Source: an uncultured Pseudomonadota bacterium
GTDB lineage: Bacteria; Myxococcota_A; Bradymonadia; Bradymonadales; Bradymonadaceae
Assembly: GCA_913057905.1 (NCBI GenBank)
Contig: CAJXPB010000006.1
Span: 235,332-299,331, forward strand
Length of the DNA stretch: 64,000 bases
Direction of reading: 5' to 3'
The notes beneath the pieces were generated by a model. That model ran no database searches. It was given only the letters and a program-made list of their open reading frames with translations, and was not told the origin of the DNA. Made by a program: the position numbers and the translations under genes. This document shows, one piece after another, positions 40,633 through 50,440 of the stretch; within the stretch, counting starts at the first letter, position 1; every line of letters starts with the position of its first letter.

Positions 40633-42831
40633 TCACTCCGGTCCGCTCCATTGCGCCCCCTCCAGGTGCTCGAACAGAAACGTCATGACGTCGACTTTCT
40701 CGGAGACGGTGCTGCGCACCAGGTCGGCGCCGCCGTGGCCGGCGTCCTTCTCCAGCCGAAAGAGAACGGGCTCGTCTTTGCTGGTCGTCGCCCACTGCAG
40801 TTGAGCCGTCATTTTTCGGGCGTGCATCGGGTGGACACGGTCGTCGTTGGCCGACGACAGCATCATAAACGCCGGGTACTCGGTCCCCTTCTCGACGTTG
40901 TGATACGGCGAGTAGGAGTAGAGATAGTCGAACATCTCTTCTGTGGTCGGATCGCCGTACTCGGGGACCCACAACTTGGCGGGCCCGAAGTCGGGGAACC
41001 GAACCATATCGGTCAGCGGCACGTGGCACAGCACCGCACCGAACAGTTCGGGCCGCTGCACGGTGACGGCGCTGACAAGCAGCCCGCCGTTCGAGCCGCC
41101 TTCGATGGCCAGGCCCTCAGAGGTCGTCATCTCCTCGTCGATAAGGAATTCCGCTGCCGAGATGAAGTCATCGAAGGTGTTCTGTTTGTTCTTCTTCATC
41201 CCCGCTTCGTGCCAGGACTCGCCGTACTCGCCGCCGCCGCGCAAATTGACGACCGCGAAGCCGCCGCCGGCTTCCATCCACGGAATCGCGCTCTCGTCGA
41301 AGAAGGGCGTCAGGCTGATGTTGAATCCACCGTACCCGTACATCATGAACGGAATGGGGCCATCCTTCAGTGCCCCCTTTTCATGGACGACAAACATCGA
41401 CACCTCGGTCCCGTCTTTCGACTCGAACCAGACCTGCTTTGAGACGAAGTCCTCGGTATCGACGGGCAGCTCCTCGCTGCTCCAGACCTCGGTGCCGCCT
41501 TCTTGGATGGACGTGCTGAAGATACGTCGCGGCTGAGTGAACGACTCGAAGCCGAAGTAGGCGCGGTCGCGGTCCGGCTCGCCAGACATGCCGTAGGTCG
41601 ACCCCAGTCCAGGCAGGTCCACCTCGCGCACGAGACTCCCGTCGAGGTCCCGAATCTCCAGATGACTGTGGGCGTTCTTCAAGTACGTAAGTACGAGTTT
41701 GCCCCCGATAATCTGAGAAAATTTCAGGACGGCCTTCTCCTGTTCCGGGACGATCTCTTTCCAGTTCGAGCGATCGAGCGACTCGGCATCGACCTTCATG
41801 AGCCGCGAGCGCGGCGCCCCGTCGTCGGTGACCACGTAGAAGTGGTCGTTCCAGACGCGGACCCGGTAGTTGTTGGGCTTGCCCTCGATCAGCGTCTTCC
41901 ATTCGCCGTCGGTGTTGCTGCGCCGGCGCACGAAGACATCGGTGCGGTTCCACCCAAAACTCACCGTCCGAACCAGCCAATCACCGTCCCGAGAGACCTT
42001 GATACTCTGCGTGGTGCGGGGGTTTCCAGTCGGTCCATGGACGATGCGGTCCTTCGACGGCGGCGTGCCCAGCTCGTGGTAGCGCACATCGGCCTCCCCG
42101 GTTCGCTCATCCTCGGGGATCGACGAATCGGTGGGGAAGTGCGTGTAGTAGAATCCCTCGTTGTCGGGCGTCCATGAGGGATACGCCCATTTGGCCCCTT
42201 CGATGACGTCGACGTCGGAGACCTCGCCGCTCTCGACGTCCATGACGTACAGGGTGGCCGCATCGGCGTTGTTCTCCTTGAGGGTGTAGGCGACCTTGGA
42301 GCCATCGTGCGACGGCACGAGCGTGCCGACCGACACATTCTCGCCGTCGCCCATCTCGTTGGGATCCAGCAGGACCTCTTCATCCTCGGCGGAGCCATCG
42401 ACGGGCCGCCAGTAGTGGACGTCCTTTTGCTTATCGGCGTGCTGCCGCGCGTAGAAAATGCGGTCGTCGCGCGGGGTCGGCGACGACATCGCGTCGATGT
42501 AATAGAGCTCTCGGTAGCGCTTGCGCAGTCGTTCACGCAGCGGCAAGTCCTCCAGGTATCGGCGGGTGAACTTGTCTTGCCGGGTCATCCATTTTTCGAC
42601 CTCCTTTTTGCTGCCATCCTCCAACCATCGGTACGGGTCGTGGACCTGCGTACCGAACATCTCATCGACGACGTCACCACGTTGGGTCTCCGGGTATTCG
42701 AAGCCCGTCTCCCGGGCGTCATCGGTGGTCATCTGCATGTCTGAAGACTCGGTCTGTTTGGCGGAATCGGGGGCGGTTGCGCACCCGACACAGAGGACAA
42801 AACTCACAAGGATTGCGCGACGCATTGGCAT
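40633..42831 (-). CDS. Prolyl oligopeptidase-family (S9A) lipoprotein peptidase
   Basis: 732 aa from ATG 42831 (GGAG 7 bp upstream; the longer frame starts at TTG). The N-terminus ends in a lipobox (LCVGC), so the enzyme is probably envelope-bound. An N-terminal seven-blade propeller region (about 40-460) precedes the alpha/beta-hydrolase domain. The catalytic Ser is ~580 in EGGSNGGLLVSAV, the Asp is in SANDDRVHP and the His is in AGHGGAD. It cuts short proline-containing peptides. It converges on the transglycosylase gene with a 13-bp gap. Confidence 0.93.
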   Translation of the reverse strand: MPMRRAILVSFVLCVGCATAPDSAKQTESSDMQMTTDDARETGFEYPETQRGDVVDEMFGTQVHDPYRWLEDGSKKEVEKWMTRQDKFTRRYLEDLPLRERLRKRYRELYYIDAMSSPTPRDDRIFYARQHADKQKDVHYWRPVDGSAEDEEVLLDPNEMGDGENVSVGTLVPSHDGSKVAYTLKENNADAATLYVMDVESGEVSDVDVIEGAKWAYPSWTPDNEGFYYTHFPTDSSIPEDERTGEADVRYHELGTPPSKDRIVHGPTGNPRTTQSIKVSRDGDWLVRTVSFGWNRTDVFVRRRSNTDGEWKTLIEGKPNNYRVRVWNDHFYVVTDDGAPRSRLMKVDAESLDRSNWKEIVPEQEKAVLKFSQIIGGKLVLTYLKNAHSHLEIRDLDGSLVREVDLPGLGSTYGMSGEPDRDRAYFGFESFTQPRRIFSTSIQEGGTEVWSSEELPVDTEDFVSKQVWFESKDGTEVSMFVVHEKGALKDGPIPFMMYGYGGFNISLTPFFDESAIPWMEAGGGFAVVNLRGGGEYGESWHEAGMKKNKQNTFDDFISAAEFLIDEEMTTSEGLAIEGGSNGGLLVSAVTVQRPELFGAVLCHVPLTDMVRFPDFGPAKLWVPEYGDPTTEEMFDYLYSYSPYHNVEKGTEYPAFMMLSSANDDRVHPMHARKMTAQLQWATTSKDEPVLFRLEKDAGHGGADLVRSTVSEKVDVMTFLFEHLEGAQWSGPE

Positions 42832-42917
42832 AGAGGTCTCCAACGTAGAAATGGTAGCGAGGGCATCATATTCATCGCCGCGACGGATAGCAATCGTGGG
42901 ATGGCCCGCCTCGAACC

Positions 42918-43589
42918 CTACGAGTCGCCGTCGCTCTCTTCGGCGTCTCGATAGGCATCTCCGCGGGGGTGGGGATACTTGTGACCGTAGTCGCGGCAGA
43001 GCCCCTGACGGATCAAGGTGAGTCCGAGGTCTCGACCATCCTTCATGCGAACGTAGGCCAGGATTCGGCCGTAGTGGCCTCGGTTGAGGTCACCGCCCTC
43101 CCCGGCCTCGAGCCGGACGGTCTCGTGTTTGACCAAATCCGCGGCGGCACGGGACGCTTTGAGCCCACGCGGGATCTGCTCGGCGCAGCCGGGGCCTCCG
43201 CTTCGGCCCTGTCGTCTGCACTTCGGATTCGTGTGGCTCTCGGGACAATCGATGCCCAGAAGCCGCACGTCGACGCGTTTGCCGTCAGCGGCGGGAACCC
43301 GGACCTCCAGAGTGTCGCCGTCGACGACTTTGTCGACGTAGACCCTCTGGCCATCCTCCAACTGGAGTCTCTCTTCGTCCGATGCCTCGGAGGACTCGTC
43401 GGCCGACGAATCGCCGTGGCAGTGCTGTCTTCCCTCTTCGTAGCCCTTCTCTTTGCAGTCGGTCTGGCAGATGTGACATCCGTCTTCGTCGGTCCCCCCG
43501 GAATGAGCAAATGACGGAGGTTCCGCCCAAAACAGGGCCGCCGCCCCGACCGCCAGGGCCGTGAACACGAAGCGCTGCATGTCACTCAT
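42918..43589 (-). CDS. Secreted staphylococcal-nuclease-like protein with Cys/His-rich N-terminal module
   Basis: 223 aa with a signal peptide (ALAVGAAALFWAEPPSFA). A short module HSGGTDEDGCHICQTDC ... GRQHCHG is YHYH/metal-loop-like. The SNase domain follows: VVDGDTLEVRV, DVRLLGIDCPESHTN, RILAYVRMKDGRDLG and LIRQGLCRDYGHKYP. Likely a secreted DNase/RNase. Two starts are possible: ATG 43589 overlaps the previous stop; ATG 43580 does not. Confidence 0.85.
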   Translation of the reverse strand: MSDMQRFVFTALAVGAAALFWAEPPSFAHSGGTDEDGCHICQTDCKEKGYEEGRQHCHGDSSADESSEASDEERLQLEDGQRVYVDKVVDGDTLEVRVPAADGKRVDVRLLGIDCPESHTNPKCRRQGRSGGPGCAEQIPRGLKASRAAADLVKHETVRLEAGEGGDLNRGHYGRILAYVRMKDGRDLGLTLIRQGLCRDYGHKYPHPRGDAYRDAEESDGDS

Positions 43590-43848
43590 CGGACTCGTCC
43601 TTGTCGGCGACGTCCAGCAACGCGTGCCGCTCGGCGTCGGGAAACCGCTCGCTGTCGCCGGTCACCAGTGGATAGGAAATCTCTTTTTGAAGCTTCTTGA
43701 CGTAATTTTCGAGGTCTTCCTTCGAGGAAAAGCTCGCCGTCGTCAGCACGGCACGGGCGTCGTTGTAGTAGACCACCGCATAGGACTCGACTTCGATGTA
43801 GGCGACTCGGTCGAGGTTGATCATGCCGTCGTCGACAGGAAACCACAT
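43582..43848 (-). CDS. Small acidic protein of unknown function
   Basis: 88 aa (MWFPVDDGMINLDRVAYIEV...). It is beta-rich with a final acidic tail (DVADKDESDE). No motif is recognised. It overlaps the downstream nuclease start by up to 8 bp, so the two are probably co-translated. It could be a regulator or partner, but nothing in the sequence shows this. Confidence 0.5.
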   Translation of the reverse strand: MWFPVDDGMINLDRVAYIEVESYAVVYYNDARAVLTTASFSSKEDLENYVKKLQKEISYPLVTGDSERFPDAERHALLDVADKDESDE

Positions 43849-43904
43849 GTCTGTTACCTCCCGGGTGCTACGAAATCGCGTTGACTCGCCTTCTTTGGTC
43901 TATC

Positions 43905-44735
43905 ATGACTGACGAAATCCGCAATGATGAGCGGCTCGAACCGCTGTTTGAGATGGGACCGGATCTCGACGCTCCGGGACGCAAGCGCATCCTGGCCCAC
44001 GGTGAAGAGATCGTGCCGGCACTGATCGCGGTCATTCAAGACCGCGAACTGTGGGACGAAGCAGCTCCCGGCGACGGATTCGCCCCCATCGAGGCGGCCA
44101 AGTTGCTGGGGGAACTCCAAGACCCCCGTGCCATCGAACCGATGTACGAGGCGCTCTACGAGGCCGACCCCGACGCCCTGCTCGACACCGCCCTCACCGC
44201 GGCGCTGCAGCGCTTCGGCGACGACGCCGTCGCGCCCGGCATCCGCGCGCTCAAATCCTTCGGTGAGGACTTTCGCGACGACGTCGCCTGCGTCTTCGCC
44301 AAGCTCGGAGTCCGCCGGCGCGTCGTCTTCCAGACACTGCTCAAGAACCTGGTCAAAAATCCGATGCTCGGGGCCACGAACCTCGCCCAGTACGGAGACC
44401 CGGAGGCCCTCGACGCCCTCAAACCGATGTTGCGCCACTACCTGATGCTGGCGGCCGAGAACCGCCAGCACGCCGAAACCGCCGTCTCGCTGGCCACCGC
44501 CATCCGCCAACTCGACGGTGAGTTGACTCAAAACGAAGAGGACCAGCTCGAGGCCGTGCGCTCCCAGATGAGTAAGGCGCGCGAGATTATCGAGCGAGTC
44601 AAAGCCGGCAAAGGCGGCGACCACCACCACCCCGACACCCACGTCAAAGACCACGATCTCGGGCGCAACGACCCGTGTTGGTGCGAGTCGGGCCGCAAGT
44701 ACAAGAACTGCCACTGGAACGAAGAGCGGCGTTGA
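43905..44735 (+). CDS. HEAT-like protein with C-terminal SEC-C zinc motif
   Basis: 276 aa from ATG 43905. Helical HEAT-like repeats occupy residues ~10-200 (AKLLGELQDPRAIEPMYEALY, LAQYGDPEALDALKPMLRHY). The C-terminus is a SEC-C motif, GRNDPCWCESGRKYKNCHW, which binds zinc and in SecA contacts SecB or ribosomes. A His-rich linker (GGDHHHPDTH) precedes it. Possibly a translation or secretion quality-control factor; not proven. Confidence 0.8.
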   Translation: MTDEIRNDERLEPLFEMGPDLDAPGRKRILAHGEEIVPALIAVIQDRELWDEAAPGDGFAPIEAAKLLGELQDPRAIEPMYEALYEADPDALLDTALTAALQRFGDDAVAPGIRALKSFGEDFRDDVACVFAKLGVRRRVVFQTLLKNLVKNPMLGATNLAQYGDPEALDALKPMLRHYLMLAAENRQHAETAVSLATAIRQLDGELTQNEEDQLEAVRSQMSKAREIIERVKAGKGGDHHHPDTHVKDHDLGRNDPCWCESGRKYKNCHWNEERR

Positions 44736-44825
44736 TGCATCTCCTTTGACGAAGCTCGAATGCGCTTACGCTTGGCCCCGGTGTTTGCGGTCGTTAAGTA
44801 TCCAATAGAATCTGGAGCGTAGGCG

Positions 44826-47246
44826 ATGCCCGACAGCGAATCGTCCAACCCTGAATTCGTCGCATTTTTCGAAAGCCTTCGCAGCAGCGACGTCGCCCGA
44901 GTGGGTGGAAAGAACGCGTCGCTCGGCGAGATGATACAGTCGTTGGCCGACCGGGGCGTCCGCGTCCCCGGCGGCTTTGCGACGACCTCGGCGGCCTATC
45001 GCACGTTCCTGCAGGCGAACGACCTCGAGGAACCGATTGCCGAGCATCTTGCGGCCATGGAGTCCGGCGACCAGACGCTTCGAGAGACCGGCTCGGCGAT
45101 CCGCAACCTGATCGACAGTCCATCGGCCGAGTTTCCCGGCCCGGTTCGCCAGGCGATTCTGGAGGCCTACCGGACGTTGAGCCAACGGTACGATACCGAG
45201 GCTGTCGACGTCGCCGCCCGAAGCAGTGCCACCGCCGAAGATCTGCCCGAGGCGAGTTTTGCCGGCCAGCAGGAGTCGTTTCTGAATATCTGCGGCGAAG
45301 ACGCCGTGATGACGGCCTGCAAGCGCTGCTTCGCCTCGCTTTTTACCGACCGCGCCATCACCTATCGGCGCGAAAAGGGCTTCGACCACATGGCGGTCGC
45401 CCTCTCGGTCGGCTTCCAAAAGATGGTGCGCTCCGACCGGGCCTCGGCCGGGGTTATCTTCACGATCGACACCGACACGGGCTTTCCCGACGTCGTCCTG
45501 ATAACCGGCAACTGGGGGCTCGGCGAGACTGTCGTCCAGGGCAGTGTCAATCCCGACGAGTTCACCGTCTACAAGCCCTTTTTGGACGACGAAAACCACA
45601 TCCCGATCATCGGCCGCGAACTCGGCTCCAAGGAACAAAAACTCATCTACTCCGAGGGCGGTGATTCCCCCACGGAACTCCGCCAGACGACTCATCAAGA
45701 ACGCCGTTCCTTCACGCTGACCGACGACGAAATCCTCCAACTGGCTCGCTGGTCTGCGACGATCGAAGACCACTACGACTGCCCGATGGATATCGAGTGG
45801 GCCAAAGATGGCGAGTCCGGCGAACTCTTCATCGTCCAGGCGCGCCCGGAGACGGTCCACTCCCAACGCCAGCCGTCGAGTCTGCACACCTATCATTTCG
45901 AAGAATCCCCGGGCACGCCCATCTTGGAGGGCCTCGCCATCGGCGAAGCGATCGCAAACGGCCGGGTCTCGTCTGCTCACACCGTCGACGAAATCGAGTC
46001 CTTCGAGGCCGGAGACATTCTGGTCACCGGTCGGACCGACCCCGACTGGGTCCCGATCATGAAGAAGGCAGCGGCCATCATTACCGATGCCGGCGGACGC
46101 ACCTCCCACGCGGCCATCGTCAGCCGCGAACTCGGCATCCCGGCCATCATCGGCACGGAACATGCGACCGACACGCTGGAGGATGGACAGCCCGTTACCA
46201 TCGACTGCGCCACGGGGAGCAAAGGGCGCGTCTACGACGGGCTCCTCGACTTCCGGGAAGAGGAGACCGACCTCGACACGCTGCCCGACGTCGACACCGA
46301 CATCATGGTCAACGTCGCCAGCCCGGAGGCGGCCCGCCGGTGGTGGAAGTTGCCGTGCGACGGCGTAGGACTCGCCAGACTGGAGTACGTCATCAACAAC
46401 GTCATCGAGGTCCACCCGATGGCGCTGGCCAGGTTCGACGCGCTCGACGACCCGGAGGTACGCGCCGAAATCGAGGAGCGGACCGCCGCCTACGACGACC
46501 GCGAAGACTATTTCGTCGAACGACTTGCCGAAGGCATCGCCTCGATCGCCGCCGTGCACTACCCCAATCCGGTGATCGTCCGGACCAGCGACTTCAAGAC
46601 CAACGAGTATGCCGATCTGATCGGGGGCGCCCAGTTCGAGCCCGCCGAGGCCAACCCGATGCTCGGGTGGCGCGGCGCATCGCGTTACTACGACGAAGGA
46701 TACCGCGAGGGGTTTGCACTGGAATGCCGGGCCCTGCGAAGGGTGCGCGAGGAGATGGGATTCGACAATGTCGTGGTGATGCTCCCCTTCGTTCGTACCG
46801 TCGCCGAGGCGGACCGCTGCCTGGAAGTGATGGCCGAAGAGGGGCTCGAGCGAGGCCGGGAGGGCCTCAAGATTTATATGATGGCCGAGGTCCCCTCGAA
46901 CATCGTTTTGGCAGAGGATTTCGCCGAACGGTTCGACGGATTCTCCATCGGCTCGAACGACCTCACACAACTGACGCTGGGTGTCGACAGAGACTCCGTC
47001 GACCTCGCCGAACTCTTCGACGAGCGCGACCCCGCCGTCACGGGGCTTATCGGCGACCTGATCGAACGAGCGCACGCGGCCGGCCTCCCGGTCGGCATCT
47101 GTGGCCAGGGACCCAGTGACTACCCAGAGTTTGCCGCCTTTCTGGTCGAACGCGGGATCGATTCGATCTCGCTGAACCCCGACAGTATCGTCAAGATTCT
47201 AAACCGCGTCTCCGAGATCGAAGCGGCCGACAACTCCGCAGATTAA
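44826..47246 (+). CDS. ppsA: Phosphoenolpyruvate synthase
   Basis: 806 aa, normal length. It makes PEP from pyruvate and ATP in gluconeogenesis. The ATP-grasp N-terminal domain has VGGKNASLGEMIQSL and ARSSATAEDLPEASFAGQQES. The swivelling phosphohistidine domain has the active-site His (~428) in GGRTSHAAIVSRELG. The C-terminal PEP-utilising barrel has FSIGSNDLTQLTLGVDRD and CGQGPSDYPEFA with SISLNPDS. Confidence 0.97.
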   Translation: MPDSESSNPEFVAFFESLRSSDVARVGGKNASLGEMIQSLADRGVRVPGGFATTSAAYRTFLQANDLEEPIAEHLAAMESGDQTLRETGSAIRNLIDSPSAEFPGPVRQAILEAYRTLSQRYDTEAVDVAARSSATAEDLPEASFAGQQESFLNICGEDAVMTACKRCFASLFTDRAITYRREKGFDHMAVALSVGFQKMVRSDRASAGVIFTIDTDTGFPDVVLITGNWGLGETVVQGSVNPDEFTVYKPFLDDENHIPIIGRELGSKEQKLIYSEGGDSPTELRQTTHQERRSFTLTDDEILQLARWSATIEDHYDCPMDIEWAKDGESGELFIVQARPETVHSQRQPSSLHTYHFEESPGTPILEGLAIGEAIANGRVSSAHTVDEIESFEAGDILVTGRTDPDWVPIMKKAAAIITDAGGRTSHAAIVSRELGIPAIIGTEHATDTLEDGQPVTIDCATGSKGRVYDGLLDFREEETDLDTLPDVDTDIMVNVASPEAARRWWKLPCDGVGLARLEYVINNVIEVHPMALARFDALDDPEVRAEIEERTAAYDDREDYFVERLAEGIASIAAVHYPNPVIVRTSDFKTNEYADLIGGAQFEPAEANPMLGWRGASRYYDEGYREGFALECRALRRVREEMGFDNVVVMLPFVRTVAEADRCLEVMAEEGLERGREGLKIYMMAEVPSNIVLAEDFAERFDGFSIGSNDLTQLTLGVDRDSVDLAELFDERDPAVTGLIGDLIERAHAAGLPVGICGQGPSDYPEFAAFLVERGIDSISLNPDSIVKILNRVSEIEAADNSAD

Positions 47247-47323
47247 GGTCTTCTGGCCGGGTGACCTCCGAAAAAACTATCGTCCTTGGTGTCAACGTTG
47301 TTTATGACATTGAGGCGAGCCCG

Positions 47324-48070
47324 ATGTATCGACTGCTGTATGTAATCGTCGGCCTGTTCATCGTTGCAGGTCCCTCCGAGGCGTTCGGGCAGGAATCCGA
47401 CGCATCGTCACAGGCACTCAGTGGCGGCTACGTGGGGCTCTCGGTGGGCATGTTCTTCGAGAACAGCCGGCTGGAGGGCGAGGAGATCCGCGGCGTCGAC
47501 TCCACCGACGAGTCCTACGATTACAACCCGGACGGGATCCTGAATGCTCAGCTCGTCTACCTGACCGCCCTGAGTCCACGGGTCCGCGTCGGCGGTGGCG
47601 TCACCTACTTCGGCAGCTACGAAGCCGACCAGATTCCCGGCGAAGACCAGAACCAAGACGACGTCACCACCGTCGAATACGGTCAACTGGGCAACTTCTT
47701 TGGCCGCGCCGAGTGGCTGATCCCCTTTCTGGACCAGTTTCACTTTATCCTGGCCGCTCAGGTCGGACTCAGCATGCTCTTCCCTGACGGCAGCCGCGAC
47801 GGGGACCTGCGCCGCGAGATCCAAGACATGAAAGACGATGAGATCTCCGTCTTCGGAGGCCCGCGGCTGGGCGTCGACCTGGCACCCATCGTCGGGTTTC
47901 GATGGACCATCGACCCGCGATTTGCCCTGCGCGCCGACTTCGGCATCCACTGGCAGCGGCTCTTCCTGCTAAACGTCAGCGACACGGTCAACGACGTCGA
48001 TTTCCGCCGTACCTGGACCGGCAAGGTCCTGCGCTACAACATCAACATCGGCCTCGAATTCGGCATCTGA
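47324..48070 (+). CDS. Outer-membrane beta-barrel-like protein
   Basis: 248 aa from ATG 47324, which starts a signal peptide (YRLLYVIVGLFIVAGPSEAFGQ). The remaining sequence alternates hydrophobic and polar residues in strand-like segments with aromatic ends, for example VGGGVTYFGSYEAD, FHFILAAQVGLSMLF and LRYNINIGLEFGI at the C-terminus. Probably a small outer-membrane barrel; no specific family or substrate is recognised. Confidence 0.65.
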   Translation: MYRLLYVIVGLFIVAGPSEAFGQESDASSQALSGGYVGLSVGMFFENSRLEGEEIRGVDSTDESYDYNPDGILNAQLVYLTALSPRVRVGGGVTYFGSYEADQIPGEDQNQDDVTTVEYGQLGNFFGRAEWLIPFLDQFHFILAAQVGLSMLFPDGSRDGDLRREIQDMKDDEISVFGGPRLGVDLAPIVGFRWTIDPRFALRADFGIHWQRLFLLNVSDTVNDVDFRRTWTGKVLRYNINIGLEFGI

Positions 48071-48166
48071 CGCACACCATGGTTTTATTGATCGTTTGCT
48101 CAACCGTGGATACGCTGAAAATAGAGCCAATCTGACTCACAACACTCCCCTGCTCGGGAGCTGAAT

Positions 48167-49494
48167 ATGAAACGGTCCCTCGCTGGATCCCCTGTATGTA
48201 TCGTGGGATTACTGAGTGTGACGGTCCTGCTCTGCTCCTGTGCCGACCCGACCGATGCCTTCCGGTTTGACCCCGACGATCCCGCGGAAGGCCCCGGTCA
48301 GATGGTCGGCAACGGCTCGACGGTCACCGACGGGCACTTCCCCGGCGGCTCCGACCCGATGCCCTCTTCTGGCTGCTGATGGGCCGGCCGCCGCTTGGAA
48401 ATGAACGCAGCGACCTGGCCCGACTCTACACGCTGTGGGACAGCGGGTACCAAGACCACGAACAACTCGACCTGCGCCTGCCCGACGCCTACATCGACTA
48501 CGAGTGTATCGACGACCAGGGCCGGGTCGACGAGGAGACCCGCGGCGAGTGCACGAGCATCCTCTGGGGCTACAACCAGTTGATTCTGGAGCCCGACCTG
48601 CGCGCGGAAGGAGACGACGATGATCCCCGCATGTGGGCGGGCCAGCTTCGCGCTTCGGAATGGGAAAAGCTCCAGATGCCCGGTCGAATCCTGTCCGAAC
48701 AGCGCGCCTTCTGGGAAAACGCGGTCGACCAGGTGCCTCGCCACTACATGGGCTACAACCTGGGGCGACAGGTGCCCGAAGTCCGCGACGCCCTCGTCGA
48801 GTACTTTCTGGAGCACGACGCCGACATCCGCAGCCTGCACTGGGCGGTCGCCACGTCTGTGGCATACCGCCAGTCCGCGTTTGGCACCGACGAACCCCCG
48901 TATCAGTGGGCCCAGGGGCCGCTCAAACAGGTCGAGGCCGAGACCTGGATCGACTCCATCAAGGGGATGACCGGCTACGATCTCTCCAGCTGCGACTACC
49001 GATTGCCTCAAACCTGGCAACTGGAGCGCTCCGACCGACTGGGCGCGCTGGCGCTCCTACGCCATTCGAACTGGCAGCTCGACGACGAGGGACGGGTACG
49101 CGACGACTACCGCGATCTGGCCCGGTCGCTGGGCGGCTGCCCCAGAAACGACGCCGGCGGCCGCTTCAAAATCATAAGCATTCTGACGACCGCCCAGCAG
49201 CTCAACTTCGTCGACGAGGTCTGCGCTCCCGGTCTTGAATCCGACGGAGGGGCGCAGACCCGACGCCTTCTCCCCGACGGGGGCTCGGCCGACCAGGCCG
49301 TCGATGCCGAGCTGGCCGAGACCATCGTCTCCTACCAGACCGAGACCTTTTTCGGCCGGGAGATGTCCTCTTCGGAGCGCTCCCAGGCCCGCGAGTCCGG
49401 CGAAGCCTGCGCCCGGACGGTCTGCAACGCCGAAGAATTCGCACGTCCGAGCTGCTTTGCCCTGCTGTCCAGCTCCGAGATGCTCTTTTACTGA
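48167..49494 (+). pseudogene. Broken planctomycete-type DUF1592/DUF1588-like lipoprotein gene
   Basis: The 5' part (ATG 48167) encodes a lipoprotein signal with lipobox LLCSCADP and then stops at 48377-48379. From about 48355 a second frame carries the better continuation DALFWLLMGRPPLGNERSDL and runs to 49494. The two frames join at a single-base shift, so one gene was frameshifted. The remaining sequence has DUF1592-like features: PDAYIDYECIDDQG, SSCDYRLPQ and CPRNDAGGRF. Sequencing error cannot be excluded, but the next gene is also broken. Confidence 0.6.
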
Positions 49495-49509
49495 CGACCG
49501 GAGACCGTC

Positions 49510-50440
49510 ATGTCCGACGACATCACAGACCAACCCCACGTCCAGTGCGACGGTGGCCCCGAGATCGGCGATACCGAGACCTGTTCGGACCTGAGCCATC
49601 TGCGCTCCACGACTTGAAGCCGCGGTTAATTCCTCAAAGGCGTGGGCGCCACGGCGGCTGCGGCCACCGCCTCGACGGTGCTGCCCCACATCTGGGTGCC
49701 GAATAAGGCCGACGCCGCGACGGCGGCCCGAGGAGAGGTCAAGCACCTGCTCTACATCCGGCTGGCCGGCGGCTTTCGGTTCACCTCCGCGTTCAACGGC
49801 GACGTCGCGCCGGAGTACAACCCCTTTGGGATGGCCGACAACGTGGCCGATGGCGTCGAGTGGGGCGTCGGCAAACTGTTGCAGGACGCGCCCTTTTTGG
49901 AGGGCGAAGACGGTGCGCCGCTACGCGATCGCGGCGTCCAGTCGATCCCCGAGATCGCCGACGATATCGCCGTCCTTCCCTGCGTGGACCATGAGCCGTT
50001 TTCGGCCCGCGCTGACGGCAACCACGGCACCGGCCTGGAGCGGTTCCAGAAGGGGTACGTCGGCGAGGGGACGAGCTTCTTTACGATGATCAACTACGGG
50101 CTGCGCCAGCAGTACCAGCAGGCCCGCGAAAACGGCGAGACGCCCCTGCCGGCCTTCTCTCTGGGGGACCCAGGGATGGCCGTCGGCGCCGGCGGTCTAC
50201 CTCAATCAGGGCAGCTACGACATGCACTCGGGCGAAAAGAACGCCCTGCCCCAGCGCATCGACGAACTCAACCGACTGATCTGCGGACTCCAGTACGTCC
50301 TCAAGGCCATGCAACACCCCGACAGCGGAAGCTACTGGGACAACACCCTCGTCGTCCTGGGCAGCGAATTCGGACGCACCGCGCGCGGATCGAAGTTCAA
50401 TTCCGCCGCCGGCAGTGACCACGCCGGCGAATTTTCTGTC
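49510..50440 (+). pseudogene. Broken DUF1501-family (Tat-exported) gene
   Basis: From ATG 49510 the frame reads MSDDITDQPHVQCDGGPEIG ... LRSTT, then TGA, SRG, TAA, then FLKGVGATAAAATAS. This is a Tat signal (SRRxFLKG type) with two in-frame stops inside the motif. The body matches DUF1501 proteins (EVKHLLYIRLAGGFRFTSAF, DDIAVLPCVDHEP). At ~50195 the frame shifts to VYLNQGSYDMHSGEKNALPQ, then WDNTLVVLGSEFGRTARGSK. The C-terminal third is missing, so a deletion probably joined it to the next gene. Confidence 0.7.

Noticed and set aside
44766..47075. A 769-codon minus-strand frame opposite ppsA.
   Set aside because: Same codon-bias shadow; ppsA motifs are unambiguous on the plus strand.
48071..48166. 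Promoter-like TTGATC/TTGCTC with AAAATA sequence before the broken lipoprotein gene.
   Set aside because: Spacing and consensus match are too weak to claim.
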